Assembly (NCBI GenBank): GCA_023053685.1
Contig: JALIGW010000040.1
Coordinates: 1,510,781 to 1,574,780 of the forward strand
DNA from: Diadophis punctatus similis
Lineage: Eukaryota; Chordata; Lepidosauria; Squamata; Dipsadidae
Direction of reading: 5' to 3'
DNA length: 64,000 nt
Within the stretch, counting starts at the first letter, position 1. The number at the start of each line of letters is the position of its first letter. The notes under the pieces are model-generated. The model was not told where the DNA came from. It saw only the letters and a list, made by a program, of their open reading frames with translations, and did not search any database. Shown one piece after another: positions 1 through 43,429 of this stretch. Both the position numbers and the translations under genes were made by a program.

Positions 1-14024
<14,024 letters not shown>

Positions 14025-14110
14025 GTCGGCGCGTCGTCTCACTGCGGGGCGGCCGGAGGAGGGTCACGTGATAGGCCTTGGCCGCGTCACGTGACCGCCC
14101 TGCCTCAGGT
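14025..14110 (-). promoter_or_regulatory. HMGCL: HMGCL promoter / 5' UTR with two CACGTG boxes
   Basis: GC-rich, CpG-dense sequence directly upstream of the ATG. It holds TCACGTGA at 14064-14071 and the perfect palindrome GTCACGTGAC at 14086-14095, 22 bp apart. CACGTG is the E-box core for USF and for TFEB/TFE3 (CLEAR). Which factor binds is inference. Confidence 0.65.
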
Positions 14111-14328
14111 GAGCGCGGATCAGCTCTGAGAGCCTGAGGGAATCTCTTCCCCTGGCATCTTCTCTGAGCTTTCGAGCTACTACAAGTCCCGTCATCCACG
14201 GCCAACAAGATTTATGGGAGATGTTGTCCGTGGAGATTCTTATCATCCAAGTCCTGATTGTCTCATATTTAATTTTTTAAAAAGCACCTTTTGTGACGTC
14301 ATGGGATATGTAATCCAAGCCTCTGGGG

Positions 14329-14450
14329 CAGGGGTCTCCAACCTTGGCAACTTTAAGACTTGTGGACTTCAACTCCCAGAGCTTTGCTGGCTGAGGAATT
14401 CTGGGAGTTGAAGTCCACAAGTCTTAAAGTTGCCAAGGTTGGAGACCCCT
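14329..14450. mobile_element. Palindromic MITE (family B)
   Basis: Arms CAGGGGTCTCCAACC / GGTTGGAGACCCCT and centre CAGAGCTTTGCTGGCTGAGG. First of three copies within 1.1 kb upstream of HMGCL. Confidence 0.85.
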
Positions 14451-14608
14451 ACAAGTCTGGGGGAACCTCCAGTCACCCGGGCTTCCGTTTGTACAGTGGA
14501 GGTGGGCGAGTTTCACCTACCTAACATCTGCCTGTTACAAAGAGAAGGGAAATGTGTGCAGCAGATGCACTGCTGGCGAAGTTCAGCTGCAGCATGTGCA
14601 ATATGGCC

Positions 14609-14690
14609 CAGGGGTCTCCAACCTTGGCAACTTTAAGACTTGTGGACTTCAGTCCACAAGTCTTAAAGTTGCCAAGGTTGGAGACCCGTG
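14609..14690. mobile_element. Palindromic MITE (family B), centre lost
   Basis: 82 bp made of two arms of about 40 bp with almost no loop (..TGTGGACTTCAGTCCACA..). It is one near-perfect hairpin. Confidence 0.85.
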
Positions 14691-15077
14691 CAATAGGTGG
14701 TGTTCCCCTGAGAGTGCGCGAAGTGCACCTAAGGAAGCCCTAGGGAGCCTGAGATGAGAAGGGGCAGGTGTGCTTTTTAAGCATACGGAGGTTTTATGGT
14801 TTTTGTGGGGGAGACGAGAGAGGAGGACAAACTCCCGGAGCTCAGGAAAGCAACTGGAAGTGCTCAAGGACTTGGCAAGAATTACAAGCGTCAGTGGTGT
14901 GGACGCAGCATCCTTAATCAGGCCAGTTGCAAATCTAGCAGTGGCAATTCCGCGACCTGCTAAATTTAACGGTTTTTGTGGCTTAGTTTGTTGAGCCGAC
15001 TCAGCTCCTTGCGTTAATTTATGGGGCAGACCCAGGAAATGGGTTAATTCAGGAACCAGGTTAAGCATTCCATAGAC

Positions 15078-15273
15078 CAGCGGTCACCAACCGGTGGTCC
15101 ATTGGCCACTGGGGGGTCCACGAGAAAATTTTAGTGGTCCGCAGAAAAATTATTTGCATTTTTTATATTGCATTAAATACTATTTATCTTTTTAAAAATT
15201 CATATTTGAGGTCAACGGGATTTAAAATTATGAATCTAGTGGTCCCTGAGGTCCAAAAGGTTGATGACCCCTG
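15078..15273. mobile_element. hAT-like MITE (GGTGGTCC type)
   Basis: 196 bp, ends CAGCGGTCACCAACC / GGTTGATGACCCCTG, flanks CCATAGAC / CCATAGAG (7 of 8). Confidence 0.8.
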
Positions 15274-15303
15274 CCATAGAGAACACTCATGAAGCTCTTA
15301 AAG

Positions 15304-15425
15304 CAGGGATCCCCAAACTTGGCAACTTTAAGACTTGTGGACTTCAACTCCCAGAATTCTCTGGCTGGAGAATTCTGGGAGTTGAAGTCCATAAGTCTTA
15401 AAGTTGCCAAGTTTGAAGACCTCTG
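15304..15425. mobile_element. Palindromic MITE (family B)
   Basis: 122 bp, CAGGGATCCCCAAACTTGGC arms, perfect 8-bp duplication TCTTAAAG (15296-15303 and 15426-15433). This sets the family's target-site length at 8 bp, as for hAT. Confidence 0.9.
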
Positions 15426-17440
15426 TCTTAAAGTGCTTACTCCAGACCAGACCTTAACCCAACCTTTCTACTTTTGAGGCTTTTTGTGGTTTACTCCTTT
15501 CTTGCTCTCTGCTGAAAACCTTCCATCCTCCAACCTCATAGCTCCTCTACTCTGGTTTCTGTTCCTTTACAACAGCACCATACTGGTGTGGATATTTCTG
15601 CTACTATGAATTGAATTGCCTGCTTATCTTCCAACAAAGGAAACTGCCAATTCCAGTATTTACATTCTCACCAGCTCTCCAGGATTTGGGGGAGGAGTTT
15701 CTTCAGCATCAAATCTGGGATTTCCTAGGTGCAAAGCAGGTGTCCTCTGTTGTACCTGTTTTTCCAGCCCACTCAGTATTCCTATAGGTGATCATCCCTC
15801 TTAAATATATTATGCTACCTCTCTCGCCTCTTAAAATTAACCTTTGCCAGGAAACATCACCTCAACATACCTATTTCCATTCCCCTTAAATGAAGTTTCA
15901 GTCATAAGCATATTGTAATCATTATCCTTGGTGACTTTAGTTTTGAATAACTATATTTGAGGTTTAATTACATCCATGGCCCAGCCAATTTTTGCTGATC
16001 CTTAAACAGTATGCTGGATTAAACCTGTCTGGTAAGGAACTCTAGGAATTGAAAGCTCACATATATGGAAAGTGCCTAAATTGAGAAATTGTATGGAACT
16101 GTGGTTTGGCATTATGCTTAAATGCACTGATCTAGGAAAGACGGAGAGTTTTAGACCTCCCTTAGACACCAAAAAAACAACCCACATCTGGGTGATTTGG
16201 GGTCAGTCCATACACTCTCCAATTACTTTGCCAAGAAAAATACATGAACTACCAATGTATTCATCAGGAGTCAAGACTGATATTGGTTTAAAAAGTTATA
16301 TCATTGATTTGAAAGTCTTACTTGAATCCAAGATGGACTTTCATTTTGTTGTACCTTTTTATATAATTGAATTTAATTAACACCATCCATAAACCTTTGC
16401 AATTGTAAATTCTCTTTTGCTTGGAACATTTCTGGTTAAACCAAAACCTCTTAGAACCTGACTCTATGCGCAGTTGTTAGAAATCTCCCACTGAATCCCA
16501 TGGGGATTTATCCTTATGCTAGCATGCCCACGATAGTAACTGAAATCTAAGAATCACACCATCTTTCTTTGTTGCTTCTTATACCCGTTGCAGCAATTTC
16601 GACAATTCTACTCTTGTGTTGGTATTTGGGGCAAAATAAATAAATAAATCACATACCTGTCCTATTAAGCTTCCTCTTCGTAAAGGCCCCATTTGGCACT
16701 CTGGTGCTTCCTGCTCACGCAGAGGTGTAGCTTGTGCTGTAGACCTGGAGAAGGGTCCTAAGCACATTTATACCATTAAATCAACAAGAGAAGATGGCTG
16801 GGAAACAGACCCACTGTTTGTTTTGGCTCTTGCAAGCAATATCTGGTTAAAATGAAGAGAAGCATATCCCTATTCTCTCTCCCAGAGTTCAATAATAATT
16901 GTGCTTTGTTGCCAAGGGCACATCCTTCACTTGTCCACCAAGCACGTGTCAACACCGTGGCTCTTCACTGTGATGCAAGGGGCAATCCATGCCAAGCCCC
17001 ATTTGCCAATGCTCTAAATTGCCTGAACGATGGTTGTCTCAGGTTGCACAGATCCCATAAGAGCAATGACATCAATTTTGTCTCTTGATCTTTCAGCTGG
17101 AATGAATTCCAACCTGACAGTCTATTTTGCAGGCTGGTCTTGCATAACCCGGCATTTAGTGACGTTCATTGGCAGTCACCTTTATTTGGAGCAAGTGGAC
17201 CTTGGCTCTTTCCCCCTGAAAGCATTAAGAAATCAATTCAAAACCGATCCAAAGTAATGAAAGGAGCAGGGCAGGGGTTTCTTTGGCTGAGGGAAAAGAG
17301 CTACAATGTCCACCGTCCCCTTGGTCTGCACAGCAAACGAACTCCTGGGATATTTTTATTTATTTATTACCAAGAGTAAAACTTTACTGAGAGATCCTTA
17401 CAGGTACAAAAGAAAAGCCAGTTCTGAGGTTTTGGCGCAA
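15426..17440. other. HMGCL-FUCA1 intergenic stretch, nothing recognised
   Basis: No exon-like frames, no clear repeat ends. Short frames here have no family resemblance. Confidence 0.5.
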
Positions 17441-17444
17441 AGCG

Positions 17445-17650
17445 CAATATTTATTTATTTATTATTAGAGTTGGAAGGGACCTTGTAGGTCATCTAGTCC
17501 AACCCCCTGCTCAAGCAGGAGTTCCTACATCATTTGAGACAGATGGCAGTCCAGTCTCTCCTTGAAGGTCGCAAGTGTTGGGGCTCTCACAACCTCCGCT
17601 GGCAAGCTGTTCCACTGGTTGATCGCTCTCACTGTCAGAAAGTATATAAT
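17445..17650 (-). mobile_element. CR1 LINE 3' fragment
   Basis: GTTGGAAGGGACCTTGTAGG and CATCTAGTCCAACCCCCTGC are hallmark CR1 3' sequence, here in minus orientation; followed by an AT-rich stretch. Confidence 0.85.
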
Positions 17651-18127
17651 ATATAATAAAATATATATTTTATTAAATATTTATTAAATATATAAAATAA
17701 AAATAAAAATATAATAAAAACTCCCTTCCTTCCCCCTCCCAGGCTGCCCAGTGTCCATTGTCCACCAATCCAGGTCAAGCATTTTATTTTGGGAAAACAG
17801 TCTGCACCGTTCAAAAATCTGCTCATGACCTTGGGGGTTGTAAGATTTTCTCAAGCTGCAAATGGCTCACTTTAATTCCCTCTCTCCTTCCCAGCTTCTC
17901 ACACATTTCAACCATACCCTCCCTCCCATGTTTCTTTGTCAAGCTGGGAGCAGGAAGAGATGTTTGCGAGTCAACTTTGACATACTACAGCTATAGTTTG
18001 AAAGTTAAGTTGCTTTGAAACTTTAGTTAGTCCTTGACTTATAACAATTGGGATCAGAACTCCTGTTGCTAAGCAAGGTGGTTATTGAGTGAAATATGCC
18101 CAATTTCACAATATTTTTTGCCAGTTA

Positions 18128-18610
18128 CAGGTAGTCCTCGAGTTACGACAACTGGGCCCAACATTTATGTGAAGCATTTGTTAGGTGAGTTTTGCCCCAT
18201 TTTACCACCTTTCTTGCAATAGTTGTTAAGTGAATCATTACCGTTGTTAAGTTAGTAACACGGTTAAGTGAATCTGGCTTGCTTGCTTGACTTTTGCTTG
18301 TTGGAAGATCGCGAAAAAGTGATCACATGATTCCAGGACACTGTAACCGTCATAAATATGAGTCAATTGCCAAGGCTGAATTTTGCTCACGTGATCATGG
18401 GGATGCTGCAGCAGTCGTAACTGTGAAAAAGTCAGAAGTCATGTTTTTTAGTGCCGTTGTAACTTCAAAGCAGGGATCCCCAAACTTGGCAACTTTAAGA
18501 CTTGTGGACTTCAACTCAATTGAAGACCACAAGTCTTAAAGTTGCCAAGTTTGAAGCCTCTGCTTCAAAGTGTCAATAAACAAATGGTTGTAAGTCAAGG
18601 TTTATCTGTA
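18128..18610. mobile_element. Family A MITE with nested family B MITE
   Basis: Starts CAGGTAGTCCTCGAGTTACG after TA and ends near GTAAGTCAAGGTTTATCTGTA. The palindromic element 18471-18562 is inserted in it. A shorter 5' piece of the same family lies at 18022-18120. Confidence 0.8.
18471..18562. mobile_element. Palindromic MITE (family B), nested
   Basis: 92 bp between perfect 8-bp copies of CTTCAAAG (18463-18470, 18563-18570), inside a family A element. Confidence 0.9.
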
Positions 18611-18611
18611 C

Positions 18612-18883
18612 TGCAGTTGTTAAGTGAATCATGAGATTTTAAAGCAAATCATGAGATTTTTAAGCAATTCCCTCATTAACTTGTCAGAAGCTGGCTGGGA
18701 AGGTCGCAAATGGGGATCACATGACCAGGGACGCAACAATCACTATAAACACATGCCTGTTGCCAAATACCTGAATGTTATTCACGTGACCATGGGGATG
18801 CCGTGTTGATTTGTAAGTCTCTTTTTCAGTGCTGCAACTCTGAATGGTCACTAAATGAATGCTTGGAAGTTGAGGACTATCTG
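18612..18883. mobile_element. Family A MITE, 5'-truncated
   Basis: Continues the TTAAGTGAATCATG.. GTCACATGACC-like blocks and ends GTTGAGGACTATCTG followed by TA. Confidence 0.7.
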
Positions 18884-18889
18884 TATTAT

Positions 18890-19785
18890 GCTGACAGAAA
18901 ATCCCTGCCCAGCCATCGACGAAGAGTAAATTAAATAATTAAAACTGAGGCTAAAATAAGTTGATTATTGACAAACTATATTCCCCTATCTTGTGAATGA
19001 GAGTTAAGTTACTTAAGAGCTCGCAGAGGCCAAACCTGAACTGTGATGCCTGTCTTTTGCCCTAACTTCAGTTATTTTGGAAATATTATTTTGGAAATAT
19101 TAAGGTATGCACCAGATGAGATTGCCAGTTTCACCTTTTGACCCTAAAGAATTTGCTTCTATTTTGTGAGTTCAAGTCCATACCCCCTTTAAAAACTTTG
19201 TCCAGAAGCAAGCCTCTGATTTTGTAGAATTTCTATAATTACATTATCCTAAATTAAAAAGTTATTACAAGTATTGCTTAGGTATTACATTTCTTGAGAA
19301 AGATTACCTTTGATTTTGATTCTTCAAAAGAGGATTAAAATGTAAGAACCTATTTGTCTCCATTGTCTCTGCTAGTCCTCTCTTAAGAAGTAAAATTTGG
19401 AGGGGAGAGGTAAAATATTTGGTGTGGCACATACTTTGTCTTTCAACTAAATACAGTTAATTCTATTGCACATGATTTAATCCAAAATCAGGCAAAATTC
19501 TGCTTTCAGTTGAAAGGCGTTTTCAGAAGTAGCTTTACAAAAATGTGTGCTTCTGCAGAACAGTATTAAAATGATCCCAAAAAACATTCTAATGATCTTG
19601 GCAAAAGTAATATTTCTACTCAAATTTGTTCCAAGGATTGCTGCACCATAAAGCGAGACCAATGCAAACATTTATTTCAACATTTATTCATTAAAAAAAA
19701 ACATTTAAAAGCCAATAGTAAAAAAATAAAAAGGCACCGATTGATACATTGCAGAATCATCAGAATCATCTCTTGAAACCTTACC
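18890..19785. other. Intergenic, nothing recognised
   Basis: AT-rich sequence with no coding signature and no recognisable repeat ends. Confidence 0.5.
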
Positions 19786-20177
19786 CAGGTAGTCCTCGAC
19801 TTATGACCACAACTGAGCCTAAAAATTTATGTTGTTAACTGAGACATTTGTTAAGTGAATTTTGCCCTATTTTACAACATTTATTCTCTCAGTTGTTAAG
19901 TGAATCACTGCAGTTGATAAATTAGTAACCCGGTTGTTAACTGAATCTGGCTTCCCCATTGACTGCTTGTCAGGTGGTCGCAAAAGGTGATCACATGACC
20001 TTGGGACACTGCAACCGTCATAAATATGAACCAGGTGCCAAACATCTGACTTTTGATCACGTGATCATGGGGATGCTGGAAAGGTTGTAACTCTGAAAAA
20101 CGATCATAAATCATTTTCAGTATTGTTGTAACTTTGAACGGTCACTAAACAAACTATTGTAAGTGGAGGACTACCTG
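19786..20177. mobile_element. Family A MITE, near complete
   Basis: 392 bp, CAGGTAGTCCTCGACTTATG to AGTGGAGGACTACCTG. Best intact copy for defining the family. Confidence 0.85.
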
Positions 20178-20274
20178 TGCAGTCTACATGTTGCTGTATC
20201 CGCCCCCCCACCATCCCCAATTTACTAGCATTGATTTAATTTATGCATGCAAAAGGCTTTTTGGAAATTTGGTT

Positions 20275-20380
20275 CAGGGGTCTCCAACCTTGGCAACTTT
20301 AAGACTTGTGGACTTCAACTTCCAGAATTCTGGGAGTTGAAGTCCACAAGACTTAAAGTTGCCAAGGTTGGAAACCCCTG
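20275..20380. mobile_element. Palindromic MITE (family B)
   Basis: CAGGGGTCTCCAACCTTGGC and its inverse around CCAGAATTCTGG; flanks do not match, so the duplication has decayed. Confidence 0.85.
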
Positions 20381-20918
20381 TCTATTCGCCCACTTTCTCA
20401 TTCCCTGTCTTATCTGATCATTGGTATGACACTTTACTGGAATGGGAAGGGGGTATTCTCAGAATGGCAAAACGCTGGCTACACAATACTTAAAAGCTCT
20501 TTGCATTGGCTAATTCATTGCTCCCTTCCCTTCTCCTAATCTGGAGACTGTGGAGTGGTGACAATATTCTACACACCGTATCACACTGCTCCACGCCTCT
20601 CTTAAGGTCATTATTTCTGGCAAAACTGCCTGCTATGAACCCAAGCCCAGCTTGGTAGCTGTGGTCCTTGCCTCAAGAAAAATAAAAACTGTCAAAAGAA
20701 GACCTGTTTGCAAGAGCATCGGGCCAGCTCCTTGATCCTTATCACCGGGGTTACATTAATTTGCAGGAAAAAAAAATCAGTTTATTTGGGAAAGGTGTTA
20801 TCAGATTTTTTTTGCCTAATGAGGCTCTCCACTTAGTGTCTAAATGAGAAACATCAGTTTAGACTCCACTGCTCGATCTTGTGACTAAAAACTTTCTTTC
20901 CTGAACAAGGATATAACT

Positions 20919-21131
20919 CAGCGGTGGTATTCAGCCGGTTCGGACCGGTTTGGGTGAACTGGTAGCGGCGACTGTGGATCCGCCCTGACGTAATGCCGTC
21001 CTATTTAGCCACGTTTTGGTGGCCGGGTGCATGTGCGGAAGGCATGCGCGCGAGCAAAGCACATCTGCGGGACGCCGAGTGCACACGCTCACATTTGCAA
21101 ATTGCTAGGGAAGGTAAGTGAATACCGCCTG
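20919..21131. mobile_element. hAT-like MITE (family E)
   Basis: Ends CAGCGGTGGTATTCAG / GTGAATACCGCCTG and the family's GGTTCGGACCGGTTTG, GGTAGCGGCG blocks. Flanks GATATAACT / GATATGACT suggest the old target site. Confidence 0.7.
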
Positions 21132-21211
21132 TGATATGACTGGCTTGTATTTGGAAAACCAGAACCATCCTTGAGGGATTGGAATGGAAGTATATTTCCT
21201 TTCCTATCTTC

Positions 21212-21217
21212 TTTATT
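21212..21217 (-). terminator. FUCA1: Candidate FUCA1 poly(A) signal
   Basis: AATAAA on the minus strand about 1 kb after the FUCA1 stop, the first clear hexamer I found. Position is plausible for the 3' UTR but not proven. Confidence 0.3.
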
Positions 21218-22240
21218 AAAAACAAATTCAAAAGGGAAGGTAATAGCATAGGAAGATTGAATGAGAAGCCCACGAGGGAAGTAGATTTTGTCATCATCAG
21301 GCTTGCAAAAATAGAGAACTATTGGGTGAAACCTATGTGGCTGAAAGGGGCCTAGTAAATATGCAGTTGTTTCAACTGGATCTTCTGAGCTATCAAATCT
21401 TGCTTGAATGCAAGAATGACCAACAAAAGACTAGAAAGTAAGAAATGGCTATATCTGTCACCTCCATAGGTGGAATCAATAGATGGGGGTTTTTTTTTTA
21501 ATGTAACTTTCATGAAAACAAACATAGCATTAGACCCTATTCCAGGAGAGCCCTTTGCCTTGCCCAATACTGAAATCCCAAAAACAAAACTGCATGTCAT
21601 AATACTTTGCTTTCCAAGAATGACATTATTTTTCTTCTCCTCAAGTCATTTCATCATCTCAGTACACCTGGCATATTGTTCTCTATTGCCCCATAATGGG
21701 ATCTATTATTAGTGGTTTGCTATTAGCAGTCCGAGATCATTCTGTGTTCCCTTCATCCCCTGCTTATTTTTGAGCGTAGCTTCAAGGCTTCTCTATGGAG
21801 AACTTCTGTGGAGGCTTTTGAAGTCACCTTCTGAAGCAACCTCATATAATTTTTTCATCCAGGACTAATTGAGCGAAGTAGATTTGCATTTCAAAGCCAG
21901 CTCCTGGGGAAAAATGGCAACTAAGGCATTTTCCACAGCCAGTTTTGTGCCAGAAAATATAATTTCCCTCAGACATTTTTCTTTCCACTGAAGCGAAGTT
22001 TCAATGTATCTCAGCCCAATTTTGGCTTTCTGTATTATTATCGAGATTAACTCAAGTTGGATATCTAATTTACAACCATCCTTTTGAAAATGGTAAGCAA
22101 AAGGATGGCCAGAAATGGAAATGCTAAAGCATTCTTTAAGTGCAACTTCTTCCGGATTTGTTCAGGCTCTCTTAATCACCAGGTTTAAGCATGAGGTAAA
22201 AAGGACAGAGTCATTCTGTGATTTCTTTCCAAATTTCCCA

Positions 22241-40244
<18,004 letters not shown>

Positions 40245-40370
40245 CGCGTCCACTCAGCGAACACGCCCACCGCCATTGGACGCTGCCTGGCCAATGGGAG
40301 GGCGGCCGGGGAGGGAGGGGCGCGCGCGGAGGAGCACGTGATGCAGTTGCGGCCAGGGCCTCTCCCCCCT
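40245..40370 (-). promoter_or_regulatory. FUCA1: FUCA1 promoter: CCAAT boxes and CACGTG box
   Basis: CpG-dense. A CCAAT on the gene strand (complement of ATTGG 40275-40279), another on the opposite strand (40291-40295), and GCACGTGAT (core 40335-40340), a TFEB/USF-type E-box, as expected for a lysosomal gene. Binding is inferred. Confidence 0.65.
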
Positions 40371-40474
40371 CCACTATTGACTTTGGGAATTCCGGATCAG
40401 CAATATTCAGAAGGGTTCCTTCTTTTTTCTCTGTTTTAATAGATTAAGTACAAAGAGGGGTTTTTTGTGTCAAT

Positions 40475-40487
40475 CAAATACATGTAT

Positions 40488-40526
<39 letters not shown>

Positions 40527-42290
40527 TTTTATTTTATTTTTTATTTATTTATTATTATTTATTATTTATTTGTCAAAACATGTACAAGATAGCAGGTATT
40601 GGTATAAGCATAAACAAAAGCAAAGTAGGTACAGGTAAATTTGGACAATAGGACAGTAGGACAGGGACGGTAGGCACGATGGTGCGCTTAAGCATGCCCC
40701 TTACAGTAAGGTGACCAGACGTCCCGCTTTTGGCGGGACAGACACGCTTTTCAAGCGTGTGTCCTGCGTCCCGCATTCTTTTCAAAAAGTCCCGCTTTTT
40801 TTTGAAAAGAATGCCGAAACAGCGGGACGTCTGGTCACCTTAAAAGGGGAAGCAAAAGAGAGGTACCGGAAGCAAGTCGGGCGGAATTTCAGCGAGGCGG
40901 CTGCCTGCTGGGGAGAGGGGGAAGGGGGGCTGCTCCTCCTCTCCTTCCCCCGCCCCATCCCTAGCCCCGCCCTCGGAGGCGCCGCTGCTGTTGGGATGCG
41001 GGTGGAGGGGTGAGGGACGAGGAGCCGTCACCGGTTTGAGCTCACGAGCGGCCCCTCCAGCGGCGCAAACAGCCCTTCCTCGTCCCCCTCCCCTTCCTTC
41101 CCCCCGTCGCCTCGCTACCGCCGTTGCCCTGGGGCTGGCCGGGCGACCAGGAGACCGCGGCGCTTGGATGCCTGGAGCTCGCGACAGGTAAGCTGCCGGC
41201 TGCCTCCTTTCCCCGTCTCCTGCCTCCCGTTCATTGCTTGCCAGCCCGGCCCCAGGGCAGCTCCCGAAGGGGAGGCGGGAGGTGAGGAAGGCCTCCCGAA
41301 GGGGAGGCGGGCTCCCGAAGGGCTGCCGGCTCCCAAAGGGGAGGCGGGAGGCGAGGAAAGGCCTCCCGCCTCCCCCCCTACCTGGACGCCGACATTTGCT
41401 GTGTTTTGCCCTCTGCGCATGCGCAGCGTTCTGCGCATGCGCAGAGGGCAAAACAAATGGCGGCGCCCAGGCGGGCCCGCCCCCCCCTAGTCCTGCTTAA
41501 AAATAAAATCTGGTCACTTTACCTTACAGACCTCTTAGGAATGGGGTGAGGTCGACTGTAGACAGTCTAAGGTTAAAGTTTTTGGGGTTTGGGGAAGAAA
41601 CCACAGAGTCAGGTAGTGCATTCCAGGCATTGATTACTCTGTTGCTGAAGTCGCATTTTCTGCAGTCGAGTATTGAGCGGTTTACATTGAGTTTGAATCT
41701 ATTGTGTGCTCGTCTATTGTTGCGGTTGAAGCTGAAGTAATCATTAACAGGTAGACATTGTGGTAGATGATTTTATGAACTACATTTAGATCAGATCGAA
41801 GGCGACATAGCTCTAAGCTATCTAAGCCCAAAATTTCAAGTCTGGTGGAATAAGGTATTCTGTTGCGAGTAGACGAGTGGAGGACTCTTCTTGTGAAATA
41901 TTTCTGGACTCTCAATTGTATTCATGTCCGATATGCAGTACGGGTTCCAGACAGGTGAGCCATATTCAAGAATTGGTCTAGCAAATGTTTTGTATGCTCT
42001 GGTTAGCAGTGCAATATTGCCAGAGAAGAAGCTGCGCAAGATTAGATTAACAATTCTTAGTGCCTTTTTGGCAATGTTGTTACAGTGGGCTCTGGCACTT
42101 AGGTCGTTGGATAAGAGTACTCCAAGGTCCTTGACAGAGTGAGTGTCGTCTACAAGGTCGTTTCCTCCAAGTTTGTATTTTGTGTTCTGATTCTTTTTGC
42201 CAATGTGTAAGACAGAGCATTTGTTGGTTGAGATTTGAAGTTGCCAGTTGTCAGACCATTGTGTTTCTTATTTATCCTAATGTCGTTATA
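40475..42290 (-). mobile_element. LINE 3' part upstream of FUCA1, with nested DNA element
   Basis: On the minus strand a frameshifted RT C-terminus: LLTRAYKTFARPILEYGSPV, then VQKYFTRRVLHSSTRNR-like sequence in another frame. A 3' UTR and a (TAAA)n tail follow (TTTATTTA run 40487-40570). Non-LTR retrotransposon, clade uncertain (Rex1/CR1-like). It is interrupted by the 40707-41521 element. Confidence 0.75.
40707..41521. mobile_element. GC-rich hAT-like element (TAAGGTGACCAGA ends)
   Basis: 815 bp, TAAGGTGACCAGA / TCTGGTCACTTTA ends, perfect 8-bp duplication CCTTACAG (40699-40706, 41522-41529). The interior is CpG-rich with an inverted repeat of TCCCGC-type ends, a GA/CT-poor core and a 24-bp hairpin at 41403-41454. 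No transposase frame recognised. Confidence 0.85.
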
Positions 42291-42334
42291 TTTATTTTTC
42301 TTTAAGACATTTTATACTGCTTCTGATACAAGAA

Positions 42335-42685
42335 CATTATGTGAGCATACTTTCGGGCACTCGGAAACTGGGCCACATTTATCACAACTCCCACAGTCAC
42401 ATGACCACATTTTACAATGGTTTTGCTGAAAACCAGCATTTATTCCCAGCTTTTGGCAAAACCATGCCCTTAGCGAACTATCGGTTCGCTTAATGATGGT
42501 GCGTTTGCTTAGCGACCACAGATTCACTTAAAGACCATGATGTCTTTAACATCATGTTTAACAACTGCTGAAAAAAAGGTAGTAAAATCAGGTTAGTCAC
42601 CTGATCAATCTATTTTATGACTGTCACAAGTTACCACCATGATGGGCAGACTCCATTAAAGTTGTAACTTGAGGACTATCCTGTA
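42335..42685. mobile_element. Family A MITE (diverged subfamily)
   Basis: CTTAGCGACCACAGATTCAC and GTAACTTGAGGACTATCC. Resembles 7683-8077. Confidence 0.6.
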
Positions 42686-42693
42686 CATTATAT

Positions 42694-42805
42694 CAGGGGT
42701 CTCCAACCTTAACAACTTTAAGGTCTGTGGACTTCAATTCTCAGAATTGAAATTCTGGAAATTGAAGTCCACAAGTCTTAAAGTTGCCAAGGTTGGAGAC
42801 CCCTG
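42694..42805. mobile_element. Palindromic MITE (family B)
   Basis: 112 bp, CAGGGGTCTCCAACC / GGTTGGAGACCCCTG, perfect 8-bp duplication CATTATAT (42686-42693, 42806-42813). Confidence 0.95.
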
Positions 42806-43029
42806 CATTATATGGTCCCTAGCCTTGGCCTATGACTGGGAAGACTCCGTTCTGAAATCACCCTTAGCCATGGATGCTCTTAGGGCCACTTTGGGCAAAT
42901 CACTACCATTATTATTAAAACTAAAGTGCATTGAAACATGTTCATAGCGGCCTACAACGTCATTATCTGTCAGGCCTACATAAAGCACAGAGGAGTTCGG
43001 GGGGGGGGGAATCAAAGGAATACACTGTA

Positions 43030-43406
43030 CAGGTAGACCTCAACTTAAAACATTTCATTTAGTGACCATTCAAAGTTACAACGGCACTGAAGAAAATGAC
43101 TTATGACCGTTTTTCACATTTACGACCGTTGCAGCATTCCCACGTGATCAAAATTCAGATGCTTGGCAACTGCCCTGTGTTCATGATGGCGGCAATGTCC
43201 CTGGGTCATGTGATCCGCTTTTGCGACCTTCTGATAAGCAAAGTGAATGCAGGAGCCAGATTCGCTTAACAACCATATTACTAACTTAACAACTGCACTT
43301 AACCACTGGGCCAAGAAAGTTCGTAAAAGTGGCAAAATTCACTTAACAACTGTCCCTTAGCAACAAAGTTTGTGCTCCATTGTGGTCATAAGTCAAGGAC
43401 TACCTG
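43030..43406. mobile_element. Family A MITE
   Basis: 377 bp, CAGGTAGACCTCAACTT to GTCAAGGACTACCTG between TA dinucleotides. Confidence 0.88.
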
Positions 43407-43429
43407 TATGATAGATAGTACATTTATTG

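Noticed and set aside
14329..15425. CRISPR-like array of repeated units
   Set aside because: Vertebrate sequence; irregular spacing, palindromic transposons with target duplications.
40840..41500. Long frames in both strands of the GC-rich block
   Set aside because: They lie inside the hAT-like element; Arg/Pro/Gly-rich CpG-island noise.
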